Assembly: GCA_963765745.1 (NCBI GenBank)
Contig: CAVXXM010000004.1
Span: 124,001 to 188,000, forward strand
Length of the DNA: 64,000 bases
Direction of reading: 5' to 3'
From: JAHFPN01 sp963765745
Lineage (GTDB): Bacteria; Pseudomonadota; Alphaproteobacteria; Rhizobiales; Xanthobacteraceae
The notes under the pieces are model-generated. The model was not told the DNA's origin and did not search any database. It saw nothing but the letters and a program-made list of their open reading frames with translations. The translations under genes were made by a program, and so were the position numbers. This document shows, piece after piece, positions 35,315 through 42,921 of this stretch (its first letter is position 1; each line of letters opens with the position of its first letter).

Positions 35315-35338
35315 AAGCCCGGCCTCGCGGCCGGGCTT
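35315..35338 (-). terminator. Rho-independent terminator of PsiF-like gene
   Basis: A perfect 10-bp stem AAGCCCGGCC/GGCCGGGCTT closes around a TCGC-type loop. On the minus strand it is followed by TTTTCG, 22 bases after the stop of the 35360-35599 gene. Confidence 0.9.
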
Positions 35339-35359
35339 CGCGTTACGATAAAAGCGGGT

Positions 35360-35599
35360 TCAGCCGCCGACGGCGTCGGAGACGCACTTGCCGGTGAAGC
35401 TGGTCTTGGCCGCGCCGGCGAGCTTGCGGTCCATGGCGGTCTTGTCGCAGGTGGCCGCCGCGTCGGTCTCGCACTTCTTCATGAAACTGGTGAGCGCGGC
35501 GCCGGCGAGCTTCTTGCCGGTCGCCTCGCTCTTGCACGAAGCATAAGCCGGCGAGAGCGCGAACGCCGAGAGCACGATAGCCAAGGCGATCTTCTTCAT
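35360..35599 (-). CDS. PsiF-repeat exported small protein
   Basis: A 79-residue protein with a signal peptide, MKKIALAIVLSAFALSPAYA, and two PsiF-like repeats: CKSEATGKKLAGAALTSFMKKCE and CDKTAMDRKLAGAAKTSFTGKC. Each has two Cys flanking a KLAGAAxTSF core, so disulfides in the periplasm are likely. PsiF in E. coli is under phosphate-starvation control; no pho box was recognised here. The start at 35599 has GGAGG upstream and a strong terminator follows. Confidence 0.9.
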   Translation of the reverse strand: MKKIALAIVLSAFALSPAYASCKSEATGKKLAGAALTSFMKKCETDAAATCDKTAMDRKLAGAAKTSFTGKCVSDAVGG

Positions 35600-35712
35600 G
35601 GGGATTTCCTCCGATTCGGAATTGGTCTGCGCGCCGAACCATACAGTGGATTGGGGCGGGTTGGGGGCGGAGGAATTCGCCAACTATCGTATCGGCTTAT
35701 GGATGCCGTGGG

Positions 35713-35847
35713 CTAGGAGTAGGAGATGCCGAACGCCAGCGCGATCTGATGTACGAGCCGCATACTCGTGTGGAGCAGTTTCGAATTCCAGAAGTATGCG
35801 TCCGCGAGGATGAACGCGATCACCGCCATGGCCATAGCGCGCCACAT
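35713..35847 (-). CDS. 44-residue membrane microprotein (copy 1)
   Basis: This 45-codon open frame encodes a single-pass membrane peptide. It opens MWRAMAMAVIAFILADAYF, giving one hydrophobic helix, and continues with NSKLLHTSMRL and ends AFGISYS. Two further frames of identical length, at 38076-38210 and 38852-38986, share the pattern of a basic N-terminus, a helix with A/I/L, a D-x-Y-F motif, an S/N-K loop and a final S/A-F/L-G. That shared layout is my evidence that this is a gene. A stop codon lies upstream in frame, so ATG 35847 is the only possible start. No strong ribosome site is visible. It lies next to an Flp pilin gene on the same strand. Confidence 0.62.
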   Translation of the reverse strand: MWRAMAMAVIAFILADAYFWNSKLLHTSMRLVHQIALAFGISYS

Positions 35848-35936
35848 GACTAGAGCTTATGACGCCGTCTGTAAGAACTGGAAATGTTTTAGCTTCGAAT
35901 TTAGCGATCGGCCGCAAGCTGGCCGGCAAAAAAGGA

Positions 35937-35963
35937 AAGGCCCCGGCAAACGGCCGGGGCCTT
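35937..35963 (-). terminator. Rho-independent terminator of Flp pilin gene
   Basis: An 11-bp stem AAGGCCCCGGC/GCCGGGGCCTT with a five-base loop. Read on the minus strand it is followed by TCCTTTTTT, and it lies 21 bases past the pilin stop at 35984. Confidence 0.9.
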
Positions 35964-35983
35964 AGGCGTAGGAGGAGTGGTTC

Positions 35984-36145
35984 TTACTGGAGCGCCGTCT
36001 CGACCTTCGTGAAGGTCGAAACCAGCTTGGTGCCGACGCCCTGAACGATGGCGATAATCGCGACGGAAATGCAGGCCGCGATCAGGCCGTATTCGATGGC
36101 GGTGGCGCCGGATTCATCGCGCAGAAAAGATTGCAGTTTGGTCAT
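35984..36145 (-). CDS. Flp family type IVb pilin (copy 1)
   Basis: A 53-residue Flp/Fap pilin. The prepilin signature is FLRDESGATAIEYGLIAA, with cleavage expected within this region before the hydrophobic helix, whose Glu-Tyr pair is diagnostic. The helix continues ACISVAIIAIVQGVG. It would be processed by a TadV-type peptidase and assembled by Tad machinery, none of which is in the window. AGGAG stands before ATG 36145 and a terminator follows. Confidence 0.93.
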   Translation of the reverse strand: MTKLQSFLRDESGATAIEYGLIAACISVAIIAIVQGVGTKLVSTFTKVETALQ

Positions 36146-36213
36146 TTCGAATCTCCTAGGAGGGGTTTCGTATCAGTTTCATGGGAGTACCAGCGCCTAA
36201 TTGGCGAGAGCTT

Positions 36214-36336
36214 TCAGAGATCGTTACAATTGCAAATGATTATCCGCAGCTGCCCGTTTCGGTCGAGAATCGTGCGTGAAAGTAGCTGGCAATCGCCACG
36301 TTCGATGAATTCATAGATGAGAAACCACTGACCCAT
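36214..36336 (-). CDS. possible 40-residue small protein
   Basis: An open frame of 41 codons begins MGQWFLIYEFIERGDCQLLSR and ends with a Cys-Asn-Cys-Asn-Asp motif. Its codon use and charge pattern look protein-like. The ribosome site is unclear and I recognise no family. It lies upstream of the Flp pilin gene on the same strand and may only be leader sequence. Confidence 0.35.
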   Translation of the reverse strand: MGQWFLIYEFIERGDCQLLSRTILDRNGQLRIIICNCNDL

Positions 36337-36442
36337 TCGGTCCAATTTGGCGGGTTTGCCAGGGGCCGCCAGACGGCCGCGGGCGGGCGGTGATAGTCTG
36401 GGCGGGCCGGAAAATCGGAAACGCCGCGAACACGAGGGCGCC

Positions 36443-36712
36443 ATGACCGCCGACGAGTATCCGCACGAATCTTTCGCCCGCAGGCTCGTCTTCCGGACGG
36501 CGGTTTATCTGTCGGCTTTTCTGTTTCTGGTCTGGATGTTTTCGTTGCCGGTGAGGAACGCCATCCTCGAAGGCGGCGGCATCACATTGGCCTTGCTGCT
36601 GAAGGAGATCGGGCTGCTGCTGGCGGCGATGGCGCTGGTGTTTCTGTTCGCCTGGGGCGCCGGCCGTCTGGCGGCGCGGGCGCTCAAGCGGCAGCATTCG
36701 CGGCAACCATAG
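36443..36712 (+). CDS. hypothetical two-helix membrane protein
   Basis: An 89-residue protein with two hydrophobic segments, roughly residues 17-35 (TAVYLSAFLFLVWMFSLPV) and 48-70 (ALLLKEIGLLLAAMALVFLFAW), ending in basic ALKRQHSRQP. The start at 36443 is preceded by GAGGGCGCC. An in-frame ATG-less extension exists upstream without support. The family is not recognised. The Arg/Lys tail suggests a cytoplasmic C-terminus. Confidence 0.72.
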   Translation: MTADEYPHESFARRLVFRTAVYLSAFLFLVWMFSLPVRNAILEGGGITLALLLKEIGLLLAAMALVFLFAWGAGRLAARALKRQHSRQP

Positions 36713-36761
36713 AATTGGCCGGCTGACGGCCCTTCTAATGTACTATAGATCTCCAGAACCC

Positions 36762-36791
36762 ATCGATCGCCGGAAAATCGATCGCCGGAAA
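36762..36791. repeat. perfect 15-bp tandem duplication
   Basis: ATCGATCGCCGGAAA occurs twice back to back, directly before the AAAGGAC ribosome site of the following gene. It sits in the leader of that gene and could alter promoter or leader spacing. Confidence 0.9.
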
Positions 36792-36804
36792 AAGGACTTG
36801 TTCC

Positions 36805-37207
36805 ATGAGTAAGCATCACTTTCATGCCGTCGTTTGGATCGATCACCACGAGGCGCGCGTGTTCCATTTCAGCCCGGCCGACGTCGAGCGGCTCGTTTTG
36901 CACCCGGATCATCCGACCCGGCACATCCACCACAAGGCAAACACGATCGGCAGCGGGCACGCCTCGGAGGACCACGACTTTCTTCACGCGGTCGCCGGAT
37001 CGATTGCCGACGCCGGTGCGGTTCTCATTGCCGGGCCGGCCAATGCGAAGACCGAACTGGTCAAACACATTCAGCCACCACGACCCCAAGCTGATGAACG
37101 TCATCGCCGGAGTGGAAACCGTCGATCATCCAAGCGACGCGCAACTCGTCGCGCACGCCAGAAAATACTTCAACGCGGCGGACCGGATGCAGCCGCAGAA
37201 GCCGTAG
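36805..37207 (+). CDS. translational machinery protein (eRF1-domain-like); one frameshift
   Basis: A protein of about 133 residues matching the family usually called translational machinery protein in these bacteria. It begins HHFHAVVWIDHHEARVFHF and contains HIHHKANTIGSGH and HDFLHAVAGSIADAGAVLIAGPANAK. The second half (MNVIAGVETVDHPSDAQLVAHARKYF) is in the next frame. The break is near 37074, where an extra G would turn HIHHHDPKL into a different reading. The function of the family is not known to me beyond the resemblance. His-richness is unusual. Confidence 0.82.
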
Positions 37208-37259
37208 GCGCCGAGCCTATTTCGTTCGTTTAGAGACCCTGTCGGTCAGGATATGCTGC

Positions 37260-37883
37260 ATGAACGTTCTCACAGTCATCTCGCCCGGGCTGAAAGTTCT
37301 CTTCGAGCGCATCGGCAAGCCGGAGATCGTCAATCGGCCCGACTTTTTTCGCTCCGGCGGGGCCGGGGCGGTCATCGCTTGCAATCACGTCGGCTGGGCG
37401 GACAGCCTGTGGATGGCCTATGCCGTGTACCCGAGACAGCTGCGCTATATGTCGAAGCAGGAACTTTTCGATCCGCCGCTGGCGCGATTTGTCCTGGCGC
37501 ACGGCGGTTCCGTTCCGATCGACCGCGCGCACCCGTCGCCGGGTTCGATCAAGACCGCGGTCGATATTCTGCAGCATGGCGGGCTCATCCTGATCTTCCC
37601 GAGCGGCACCCGAAGCGACGAAAATATCGCCTTCAAGCGTGGCGCCGCGGCGGTCGCGCTGCACGCCCGGGTTCCACTTGTGCCCGCCTTCTTTCAAGGC
37701 CCGAAACAGATGCAAGCCGTGCATCTTCTGCACCGGCCCGTCATCCGGGTGACATTCGGCACGCCGATCCCGACAGCGGAGTTGCCAATTGCGAAGCAGA
37801 CGACGATCGACCTCACGCGGCGGCTCCAAGCGGCAATCGGCGAATTACGATCGATCGCGGAATTCAAACTTTCCGCCGCCTAG
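37260..37883 (+). CDS. lysophospholipid/1-acyl-glycerol-3-phosphate acyltransferase-like protein
   Basis: A 207-residue PlsC-family protein. The catalytic His-x4-Asp motif is in CNHVGWADSLWM; KQELFDPPLARFVLAHGGSVPIDR and IFPSGTRSDENIAFKRGAA, the FPEGTRS block, follow. It probably acylates a lysophospholipid or related lipid at the membrane. No transmembrane helix is clear apart from the first hydrophobic stretch. It lies 52 bp after the translational machinery gene in the same direction. Confidence 0.9.
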   Translation: MNVLTVISPGLKVLFERIGKPEIVNRPDFFRSGGAGAVIACNHVGWADSLWMAYAVYPRQLRYMSKQELFDPPLARFVLAHGGSVPIDRAHPSPGSIKTAVDILQHGGLILIFPSGTRSDENIAFKRGAAAVALHARVPLVPAFFQGPKQMQAVHLLHRPVIRVTFGTPIPTAELPIAKQTTIDLTRRLQAAIGELRSIAEFKLSAA

Positions 37884-38075
37884 ACCTTCGGCACCTTTAT
37901 GGCCCGGGGTCCGCTGCCGGCCCCGCATCGGACCTGCGGCTAAAGGACGGATGCTCTCGCTGCTTGAGCGAATTATAGACGGCACGCAGCCGGTCGCCGA
38001 TCTGCTATTCTGTCTCCCGCTACCCCGAATCGCCAGCCGGGCCGTTTCCATCAGCACATCGATCCGGAGATCAAC

Positions 38076-38210
38076 TTGCGAGCCATAGTGCGCTGGACAT
38101 TCCTTGCCATCATCGCGTTCATCCTCTTGGACGCGTACTTCGTGGGTTCGAGTAACTCGAAGACGATTATCAATCGTGCAACGCAGATCGCGAGATCGCT
38201 CGGCTTTTAG
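38076..38210 (+). CDS. 44-residue membrane microprotein (copy 2)
   Basis: A second frame of exactly 44 residues. It begins at TTG 38076 with GGAGA seven bases before it. It reads MRAIVRWTFLAIIAFILLDAYF, a single hydrophobic helix ending in the same D-A-Y-F motif as copy 1, then a short S/N/K loop, TQIARSLGF at the end. It lies on the plus strand between the acyltransferase gene and an Flp pilin gene. The last codons overlap a minus-strand open frame discussed under the repeated GATEK element. Confidence 0.62.
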   Translation: MRAIVRWTFLAIIAFILLDAYFVGSSNSKTIINRATQIARSLGF

Positions 38211-38347
38211 CCGCCTGACGGCGGCTTACTAAGCGGCCGGCTTTTTTCCGTTGCGCCTCTGGCCGCTTCGAAGAGATTCTTCTTCGCCGGCCTGCCGTCC
38301 TTAAGTTTCAGGCCGCCCGGTTCCCGGGCTGGCGCGGGAAACGCCAA
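38207..38347 (-). repeat. GATEK-type repeat element, copy 1 (46-codon frame)
   Basis: The minus strand carries an open frame from TTG 38347 with the core KDGRPAKKNLFEAARGATEK. A second copy (38708-38797) has KDGKLAKKN...RGATEK, and a third, degenerate one is at about 39283-39340 (KKSMTPKRPLGATGSK). The three copies within 1.1 kb, all on the minus strand, point to a duplicated element or small gene family. Whether any is translated is unknown. This copy overlaps the hairpin at 38323-38354. Confidence 0.55.
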
Positions 38348-38354
38348 GCCCGGG
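38323..38354. repeat. long GC-rich inverted repeat
   Basis: CCCGGGCTGGCG and CGCCAAGCCCGGG can pair over twelve bases with one bulge around a CGGGAAA loop. No T-run follows on either strand, so a structured RNA element or a palindromic repeat is as likely as a terminator. Confidence 0.65.
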
Positions 38355-38502
38355 CATGTTCGCTTTTATGCTCTCTCAACCCTAGGCGGGACTGGAACCG
38401 GGGGCGCGTTCGCTCGTTAAAACTCTAGACAATTCGTTAGGCCAATATTAATTGCCCACGGGCATCGTGCGAGTAAGACAATTCTGCTCCGAGGAGCGTG
38501 CC

Positions 38503-38664
38503 ATGTCCAAAGCGTTCAGCTTCCTCCGGGACGAATCCGGCGCGACCGCTATCGAATACGCCCTTATCGCGGGAAGTATTTCCATTGTGATTCTCGCCGC
38601 GGCCCAGGGCATCGGCACCAAGCTGAACACGACCTTCACGGACGTCCAAAACGGCTTCCAATAA
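38503..38664 (+). CDS. Flp family type IVb pilin (copy 2)
   Basis: A 53-residue Flp pilin, paralogous to copy 1 but on the opposite strand. The conserved FLRDESGATAIEYALIAG leader/cleavage region is followed by ISIVILAAAQGIGTKL. A GAGGAG ribosome site precedes ATG 38503; a longer frame to 38452 is not supported. No Tad apparatus is nearby, so the secretion and processing genes must be elsewhere if it is used. Confidence 0.93.
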   Translation: MSKAFSFLRDESGATAIEYALIAGSISIVILAAAQGIGTKLNTTFTDVQNGFQ

Positions 38665-38689
38665 GCTGACCTTCAGGAATTACTGCAGG

Positions 38690-38722
38690 CCCGTTTACAA
38701 GACCCGCTTACAAGACCCGTTT
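38690..38722. repeat. 13-bp tandem repeat, about 2.5 units
   Basis: CCCG(T/C)TTACAAGA repeats directly after the second Flp pilin gene, with one C/T difference between units. The repeat also forms the C-terminal codons of the second GATEK frame. Confidence 0.8.
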
Positions 38723-38797
38723 GGGAGACTTTGTTTTTTCCGTTGCGCCTCGATCCACTTCGGTAGCATTCTTCTTCGCTAATTTGCCGTCCTTCAT
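38708..38797 (-). repeat. GATEK-type repeat element, copy 2 (29-codon frame)
   Basis: A minus-strand frame starts at ATG 38797 with MKDGKLAKKNATEVDRGATE and ends SPKRVL. It shares the KDG(R/K)-x-AKKN and RGATEK blocks with copy 1, 450 bp away. Similar bases flank both (TTTTTTCCGTTGCGCCTC on the plus strand). Confidence 0.55.
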
Positions 38798-38851
38798 GTG
38801 GCGACAGCGCCGTGTTTCTGCTCGCCTGGACTGCGGCCATCCGGCGGCGCG

Positions 38852-38986
38852 TCACGACCAAACGATACCGAATGATCTACCGATTTCAGCCGCAAGGCGG
38901 CTGAGCGCGTTCGTGTATTTCGAGTCGAAGAAATAGACGTCCGCAGCGACCAGGAGAATTACTGCACCCGCTAAAGCTTTCCACAT
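38852..38986 (-). CDS. 44-residue membrane microprotein (copy 3)
   Basis: The third frame of exactly 44 residues reads MWKALAGAVILLVAADVYF at its start, so it shares MW(R/K)A, the single helix and the D-x-Y-F motif with copy 1, then has DSKYTNALSRLAAEIGRSFG and ends IVWS. The SFGI-x-x-S end parallels AFGISYS of copy 1. The start is ATG 38986, without a strong ribosome site. It is the closest relative of copy 1 in this window, on the same strand, 3 kb away. Confidence 0.62.
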   Translation of the reverse strand: MWKALAGAVILLVAADVYFFDSKYTNALSRLAAEIGRSFGIVWS

Positions 38987-39080
38987 AGCGTGGCCCCATA
39001 GCGATGATTCTCGATAGGTGACTTGATCTGCTCAATTCGCGGCCCTTTTGCGGCGCTTAAAAAATACGGAGCGAATTCAG

Positions 39081-39278
39081 CTAGTATCGCCCCTGGAGAA
39101 GACCAACAAAAAGGCCCCACAGCTTCGGAACGGCAAGATAAACGACCGCGGCAGCGGCAAACGAAAAGAACGAATGCCATCCGGCATAGCTTTCCAAAAT
39201 GATGAGAGTCGAAATCGAGAAGACGGCTGACAGAACCTGCCCGATTTGATTTCGATATTTCAGTATCTCATCCAGCAC
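39081..39278 (-). CDS. hypothetical small membrane protein
   Basis: A 65-residue frame starting at GTG 39278. LSAVFSISTLIILESYAGW and SFFSFAAAAVVYLAVPKLWGLFVGLL give two hydrophobic helices, preceded by a polar DEILKYRNQ stretch. Hydrophobicity and composition look like a real protein, but there is no clear ribosome site and no recognised family. It lies in the same small-gene patch as the microproteins. Confidence 0.5.
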   Translation of the reverse strand: MLDEILKYRNQIGQVLSAVFSISTLIILESYAGWHSFFSFAAAAVVYLAVPKLWGLFVGLLQGRY

Positions 39279-39770
39279 GGGCGCCCTTTCGACCCCGTTG
39301 CGCCTAATGGCCGCTTCGGAGTCATGCTTTTCTTAGGCTGGTGAGAATGTCAGCTTTTGACCCAAAGCGGACATTTAATATGCTTGGATGTCATGGTGAA
39401 CTTCAGGGAGCTCGATGAAACGTCGGGAAGAGACGCTGTTTCGCGGGTCCAAGCGAGAGACTTTTCCGGGCAGCGTCGCGGAGATAGGCTATCTCCGTCT
39501 GAGCAGGTTCGATCAGTGGGTGTCGATCCGTGGCGCAATGTTTAAGGTTTCGACGCGAGGCTCGTGTGCGAGACCGTTGCGAACCAACGTGAGTCTACCT
39601 CTGACGGATTGACTTGGATCATTTTTCATTCGCACGCGCGAAGGTATTATTTTCTTAGCCTTTCGAGCTAGCTGGGTGCCGAAGAGAATCACGATGGCGA
39701 AGCACGGGCGACCCTGATGGCAGCGGAAGATCGGGTATCAGCATCAAGCAGAATTTAAAGGATTTCCCCT
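39279..39770. other. intergenic region upstream of ABC exporter, with inverted repeat
   Basis: No gene is supported in these 492 bases. At 39346-39375, AATGTCAGCTTT and AAAGCGGACATT pair in 11 of 12 positions around a short TTGACCC-type loop. A related palindrome occurs on the far side of the exporter operon at 42922-42949. A degenerate GATEK copy is at the left edge (about 39283-39340). GGTATTATTTTC near 39642 is AT-rich and may include the exporter promoter. Confidence 0.65.
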
Positions 39771-41018
39771 ATGGCGGAAGTGGCCAGTCGTCCGGCAACC
39801 ACAACGAAGTCAACAGCAAATGACAGCGCAGCAACATCTTGGTTCGCGGTTGCCGCACGCAAACCGCGGTTCAAAATCGCACTTGCGGCAATTGTCATAT
39901 CTGTCGCGATCGCTGCAGTCGTCTACATCTACACAACTCGCCCGATCGCCGTGCAAGTCGCAACGATCGAGGAGAACGTCCCCGTCCGCGTATTCGGCCT
40001 TGGGACGGTCGAGGCTCGTGTCCTCTCGAAGATTGGGTTCGAGGTCGGTGCCACGCTCGTCGAGCTCAACGCCGACCACGGCGATCGTGTGGCCAATGGC
40101 CAGGTGCTGGCGCGCCTCAACACCGGCGAGCAGGCTGCCAAGGTAGCCAAGGCGCGCGCCGCACTGCTTATCGCCGAGGTCAACATCAAGAAGGGGGAAG
40201 CCAATCTTGAGAAGACGCAGGCGGTCTTGGCGCAAAGACAGTTGGCTAACCGGCGCAAGCAGACTCTTGTCGGTCGCGACATCGTATCCCAGCAGGTCGC
40301 GGAGGAAGCCATCAGGGACGAGGCCGTGGCCAAAGCCGATGTTGCCGTAGCGCAGAGCGAGGTGGAGACCGCCAAAGCGCAACTGACTGATGCGCGGGCG
40401 CAGCTCCAGTTTGAGGAGACCATGCTGCGACACCGGACGCTCGTCGCGCCATATGATGCTTTGGTCATCGAACGCCACAAAGAACTCGGCACCGTCATTA
40501 AGGCTGGCGATCCGATATATACGCTGATCGCGGTCGGCACCTACTGGGGCCTTGCCTACGTCGACGAGGCCCGCGCGGGCTTCATTCAGGAAGGCCAGCG
40601 GGTCGATGCCCGTCTTCGCTCGCGACCGCAGGATGCTTTCACGGGGCGAGTGGAGCGCATCGGCTTGGAAAGCGACCGCGTAACCGAAGAGCGACGCATT
40701 TTCATTAAGGGGGACAATCCTCCACCACGGGTCTATCTTGGCGAGCAGGCCGAATTTTGGATAACGGTTGCCCAGCTTGACAAGGCACTGCTCGTTCCGG
40801 AAGCCGCAGTGCAAGGCTACAATGGTCGAGAAGGCCGGGTGTGGACGGTTAAATCCGGGCGCTTGCAGCGCCGTCTCGTCAAATTCCGGCATCGTACGGA
40901 GGACGCGCGGCTCGAAATTGTCGAGGGCCTGCCCGACCGGGCGCGCGTGGTTTCGCGCATTGAGAATGGCTTTAGCGAAGACCGTTCAGTAAGGGTGATT
41001 GAGGCGAGGACGAAGTGA
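39771..41018 (+). CDS. HlyD-type periplasmic adaptor subunit of an ABC exporter
   Basis: A 415-residue membrane fusion protein. A cytoplasmic N-terminus of about 35 residues precedes one transmembrane helix (IALAAIVISVAIAAVVYIY). Lipoyl/barrel-sandwich halves flank a coiled-coil hairpin (AKVAKARAALLIAEVNIKKGE to EVETAKAQLTDARAQLQFEE), and VVAPYDALVIERHKELGTVIKAGDPI-like sequence follows. It bridges the inner-membrane ABC permease to an outer-membrane channel, which is not in the window. It overlaps the permease gene by four bases (GTGA). The operon resembles DevBCA exporters. Confidence 0.92.
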   Translation: MAEVASRPATTTKSTANDSAATSWFAVAARKPRFKIALAAIVISVAIAAVVYIYTTRPIAVQVATIEENVPVRVFGLGTVEARVLSKIGFEVGATLVELNADHGDRVANGQVLARLNTGEQAAKVAKARAALLIAEVNIKKGEANLEKTQAVLAQRQLANRRKQTLVGRDIVSQQVAEEAIRDEAVAKADVAVAQSEVETAKAQLTDARAQLQFEETMLRHRTLVAPYDALVIERHKELGTVIKAGDPIYTLIAVGTYWGLAYVDEARAGFIQEGQRVDARLRSRPQDAFTGRVERIGLESDRVTEERRIFIKGDNPPPRVYLGEQAEFWITVAQLDKALLVPEAAVQGYNGREGRVWTVKSGRLQRRLVKFRHRTEDARLEIVEGLPDRARVVSRIENGFSEDRSVRVIEARTK

Positions 41019-42148
41019 ATCTCGCCTATCGCGACATTCGGCACAACCTCGGCCGGTTCTTGCTGACATGCGTGGGACTTGGACTTCTGCTCGGAGTCGT
41101 CCTGGCGATGATCGGCATCTATCGTGGCCTTATTGTCGATGCCCTCACCATCGCACGTGCTCCGGCTATCGACCTTTGGGTGGTGGAAGCCAATACGCGC
41201 GGTCCGTTCGCAGAGGCTTCGCGCATTCCTGGAGACATTCGTGAAGCTGTTGCCCGCATCGCCGGCGTAGCCGCCGCCGGCAGCATCACCTATCAGACGG
41301 TTGAAACGCAATATCACGGCGCGAAGTTAAGGCTCTATGTCATTGGATACGAACCAACACGCCCGGGCGGTCCGCCGGAGATCGTGCTTGGGCGCAGCAT
41401 CGCTCACAGCCACTATGAGATGGTCGCCGACCGCACCACCGGCCTCGAACTTGGTGATCGGATCCAGCTTGGTCGGCGCATATTTACGGTCGTCGGTCTC
41501 ACGCAGCACCAAGTCAATACTGGAGGGGACCCGGCCATCTACATCACCCTGCCTGATGCGCAGAAGCTGCAATTCGACCTCGCGCCCCCCGCCCAACGCG
41601 TGCAGTTGGCACGAGGTTCCGGCACAGGAAACCGTGACACTGTTAATGCCGTCGTAGCTCGGTTACAGCCTAACGCCTCGGCTGACGTTGTTGCCGACAC
41701 TATCCGGCGCTGGAAGCACCTATCCGCAATCACTCAGGAGGCGCAGGAAGCCATTCTGACCCGGTCGCTGGTCGACCGGGCGCGGCGCCAGATCGGGCTC
41801 TTCACGTCTCTTCTGCTCGTCGTTTCTGCGGTGATCATTGCGCTTATCATCTACACGATGACGATGGAGAAGCTGAAACAGATCGCGACCTTGAAGCTGA
41901 TAGGAGCGTCTGATCGGACCATCATTGGCATGATCGTGCAACAAGCCTTGGCGCTCGGCTTCATCGGATTTGCGATTGGCGTCGCCCTTATTGTCAATAT
42001 TCAGGACTACTTTCCGCGCCGGGTCGTACTTGAGCCGGACAACGTATTGGTCCTTGGACTTATCGTTTTTGCCGTGTGTCTATTGTCTAGCGGCCTCGGC
42101 GTGCGTGTCGCCCTCAAGGTTGACCCAGCGACGGCGCTCGGGGGCTGA
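41015..42148 (+). CDS. FtsX-like/MacB-type ABC transporter permease (DevC-like)
   Basis: A 377-residue permease with the MacB/FtsX layout: an N-terminal helix (LLTCVGLGLLLGVVLAMIGIY), a large periplasmic domain of about 200 residues, then three helices including SLLLVVSAVIIALIIYTMTMEKL and LALGFIGFAIGVALIV. The KLKQIATLKLIGASDRTI segment is the cytoplasmic coupling loop. It starts at GTG 41015 inside the adaptor stop. One base separates its stop from the ATPase start. Such complexes export lipids, peptides or glycolipids by a mechanotransmission mode; the cargo is unknown. Confidence 0.9.
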   Translation: MNLAYRDIRHNLGRFLLTCVGLGLLLGVVLAMIGIYRGLIVDALTIARAPAIDLWVVEANTRGPFAEASRIPGDIREAVARIAGVAAAGSITYQTVETQYHGAKLRLYVIGYEPTRPGGPPEIVLGRSIAHSHYEMVADRTTGLELGDRIQLGRRIFTVVGLTQHQVNTGGDPAIYITLPDAQKLQFDLAPPAQRVQLARGSGTGNRDTVNAVVARLQPNASADVVADTIRRWKHLSAITQEAQEAILTRSLVDRARRQIGLFTSLLLVVSAVIIALIIYTMTMEKLKQIATLKLIGASDRTIIGMIVQQALALGFIGFAIGVALIVNIQDYFPRRVVLEPDNVLVLGLIVFAVCLLSSGLGVRVALKVDPATALGG

Positions 42149-42149
42149 T

Positions 42150-42860
42150 ATGGCAACTGCAATCAAGGCCGCGCCACTTGTGCGGCTAGAGAACATTTCC
42201 AAGCATTTCGGCGAGGGAGAGACGCGGGTAGACGCGCTCCGAGACGTTTCGCTCGAGGTTTACCCTCGGCAGGTCATCGCCCTGCTAGGGCCATCGGGCT
42301 CCGGTAAGACCACGCTGCTGAACATTATAGGCTGCATTCTCGATCCATCTTCGGGCTCAATGGAGCTCGACGGCGAACTGGTCGTCCAGGATGGCCGCTG
42401 GCAGCGTGGCGATTTGCGACGTTTGCGGCTCGAAAAGATCGGATTCATTTTCCAGGTTCATAATCTTCTGCCGTTTCTGAACGCGACCGACAATGTCGCA
42501 ATCGTGTTGCAATTAGCGGGCGTCGATGGGGCTAATGCACGTGCACGGGCGGTCGATCTCCTCGACTATCTGGAGGTGGGACACCGTAAGAACGCGATGC
42601 CGGCCACGCTATCCGGCGGCGAGGCGCAGCGTGTTGCCATTGCGCGCGCACTTGCCAATCAACCGCGCATCATTCTTGCGGATGAACCGACTGCCGCCCT
42701 CGACTCGAAGCGTGCGCTGATTGTCATGGATCTTCTGCGTAAGCTTGCCGTTGAGCGGGACGCCGCGATCATTGCCGTCACGCACGACGAGAAGATTTTC
42801 GATCGCTTCGACCACATCTTCCAATTGCGCGATGGAAGGCTTGATGGCGATCGCGAGTGA
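42150..42860 (+). CDS. ABC transporter ATP-binding protein (DevA/LolD-type)
   Basis: A 236-residue ATPase. It has GPSGSGKTTLLNIIGC (Walker A), the FIFQVHNLLPFLNATDNV Q-loop region, LSGGEAQRVAIARALA signature, ILADEPTAALDSK (Walker B) and VTHDEKIFDRF (H-loop). It pairs with the FtsX-like permease. ATG 42150 is one base after the permease stop; a longer open frame upstream overlaps that gene and is rejected. It closes the three-gene operon. Confidence 0.94.
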   Translation: MATAIKAAPLVRLENISKHFGEGETRVDALRDVSLEVYPRQVIALLGPSGSGKTTLLNIIGCILDPSSGSMELDGELVVQDGRWQRGDLRRLRLEKIGFIFQVHNLLPFLNATDNVAIVLQLAGVDGANARARAVDLLDYLEVGHRKNAMPATLSGGEAQRVAIARALANQPRIILADEPTAALDSKRALIVMDLLRKLAVERDAAIIAVTHDEKIFDRFDHIFQLRDGRLDGDRE

Positions 42861-42921
42861 CAGAACTGTGCGACGGAGATGGCTTTAGGGTAGAAGGGGC
42901 CACCCGATTACTTGTCTTCAA

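Noticed and set aside
35684..35929. Minus-strand 81-codon frame overlapping microprotein copy 1
   Set aside because: Lacks a hydrophobic or domain pattern and a ribosome site; the 44-residue frame has paralogues and this does not.
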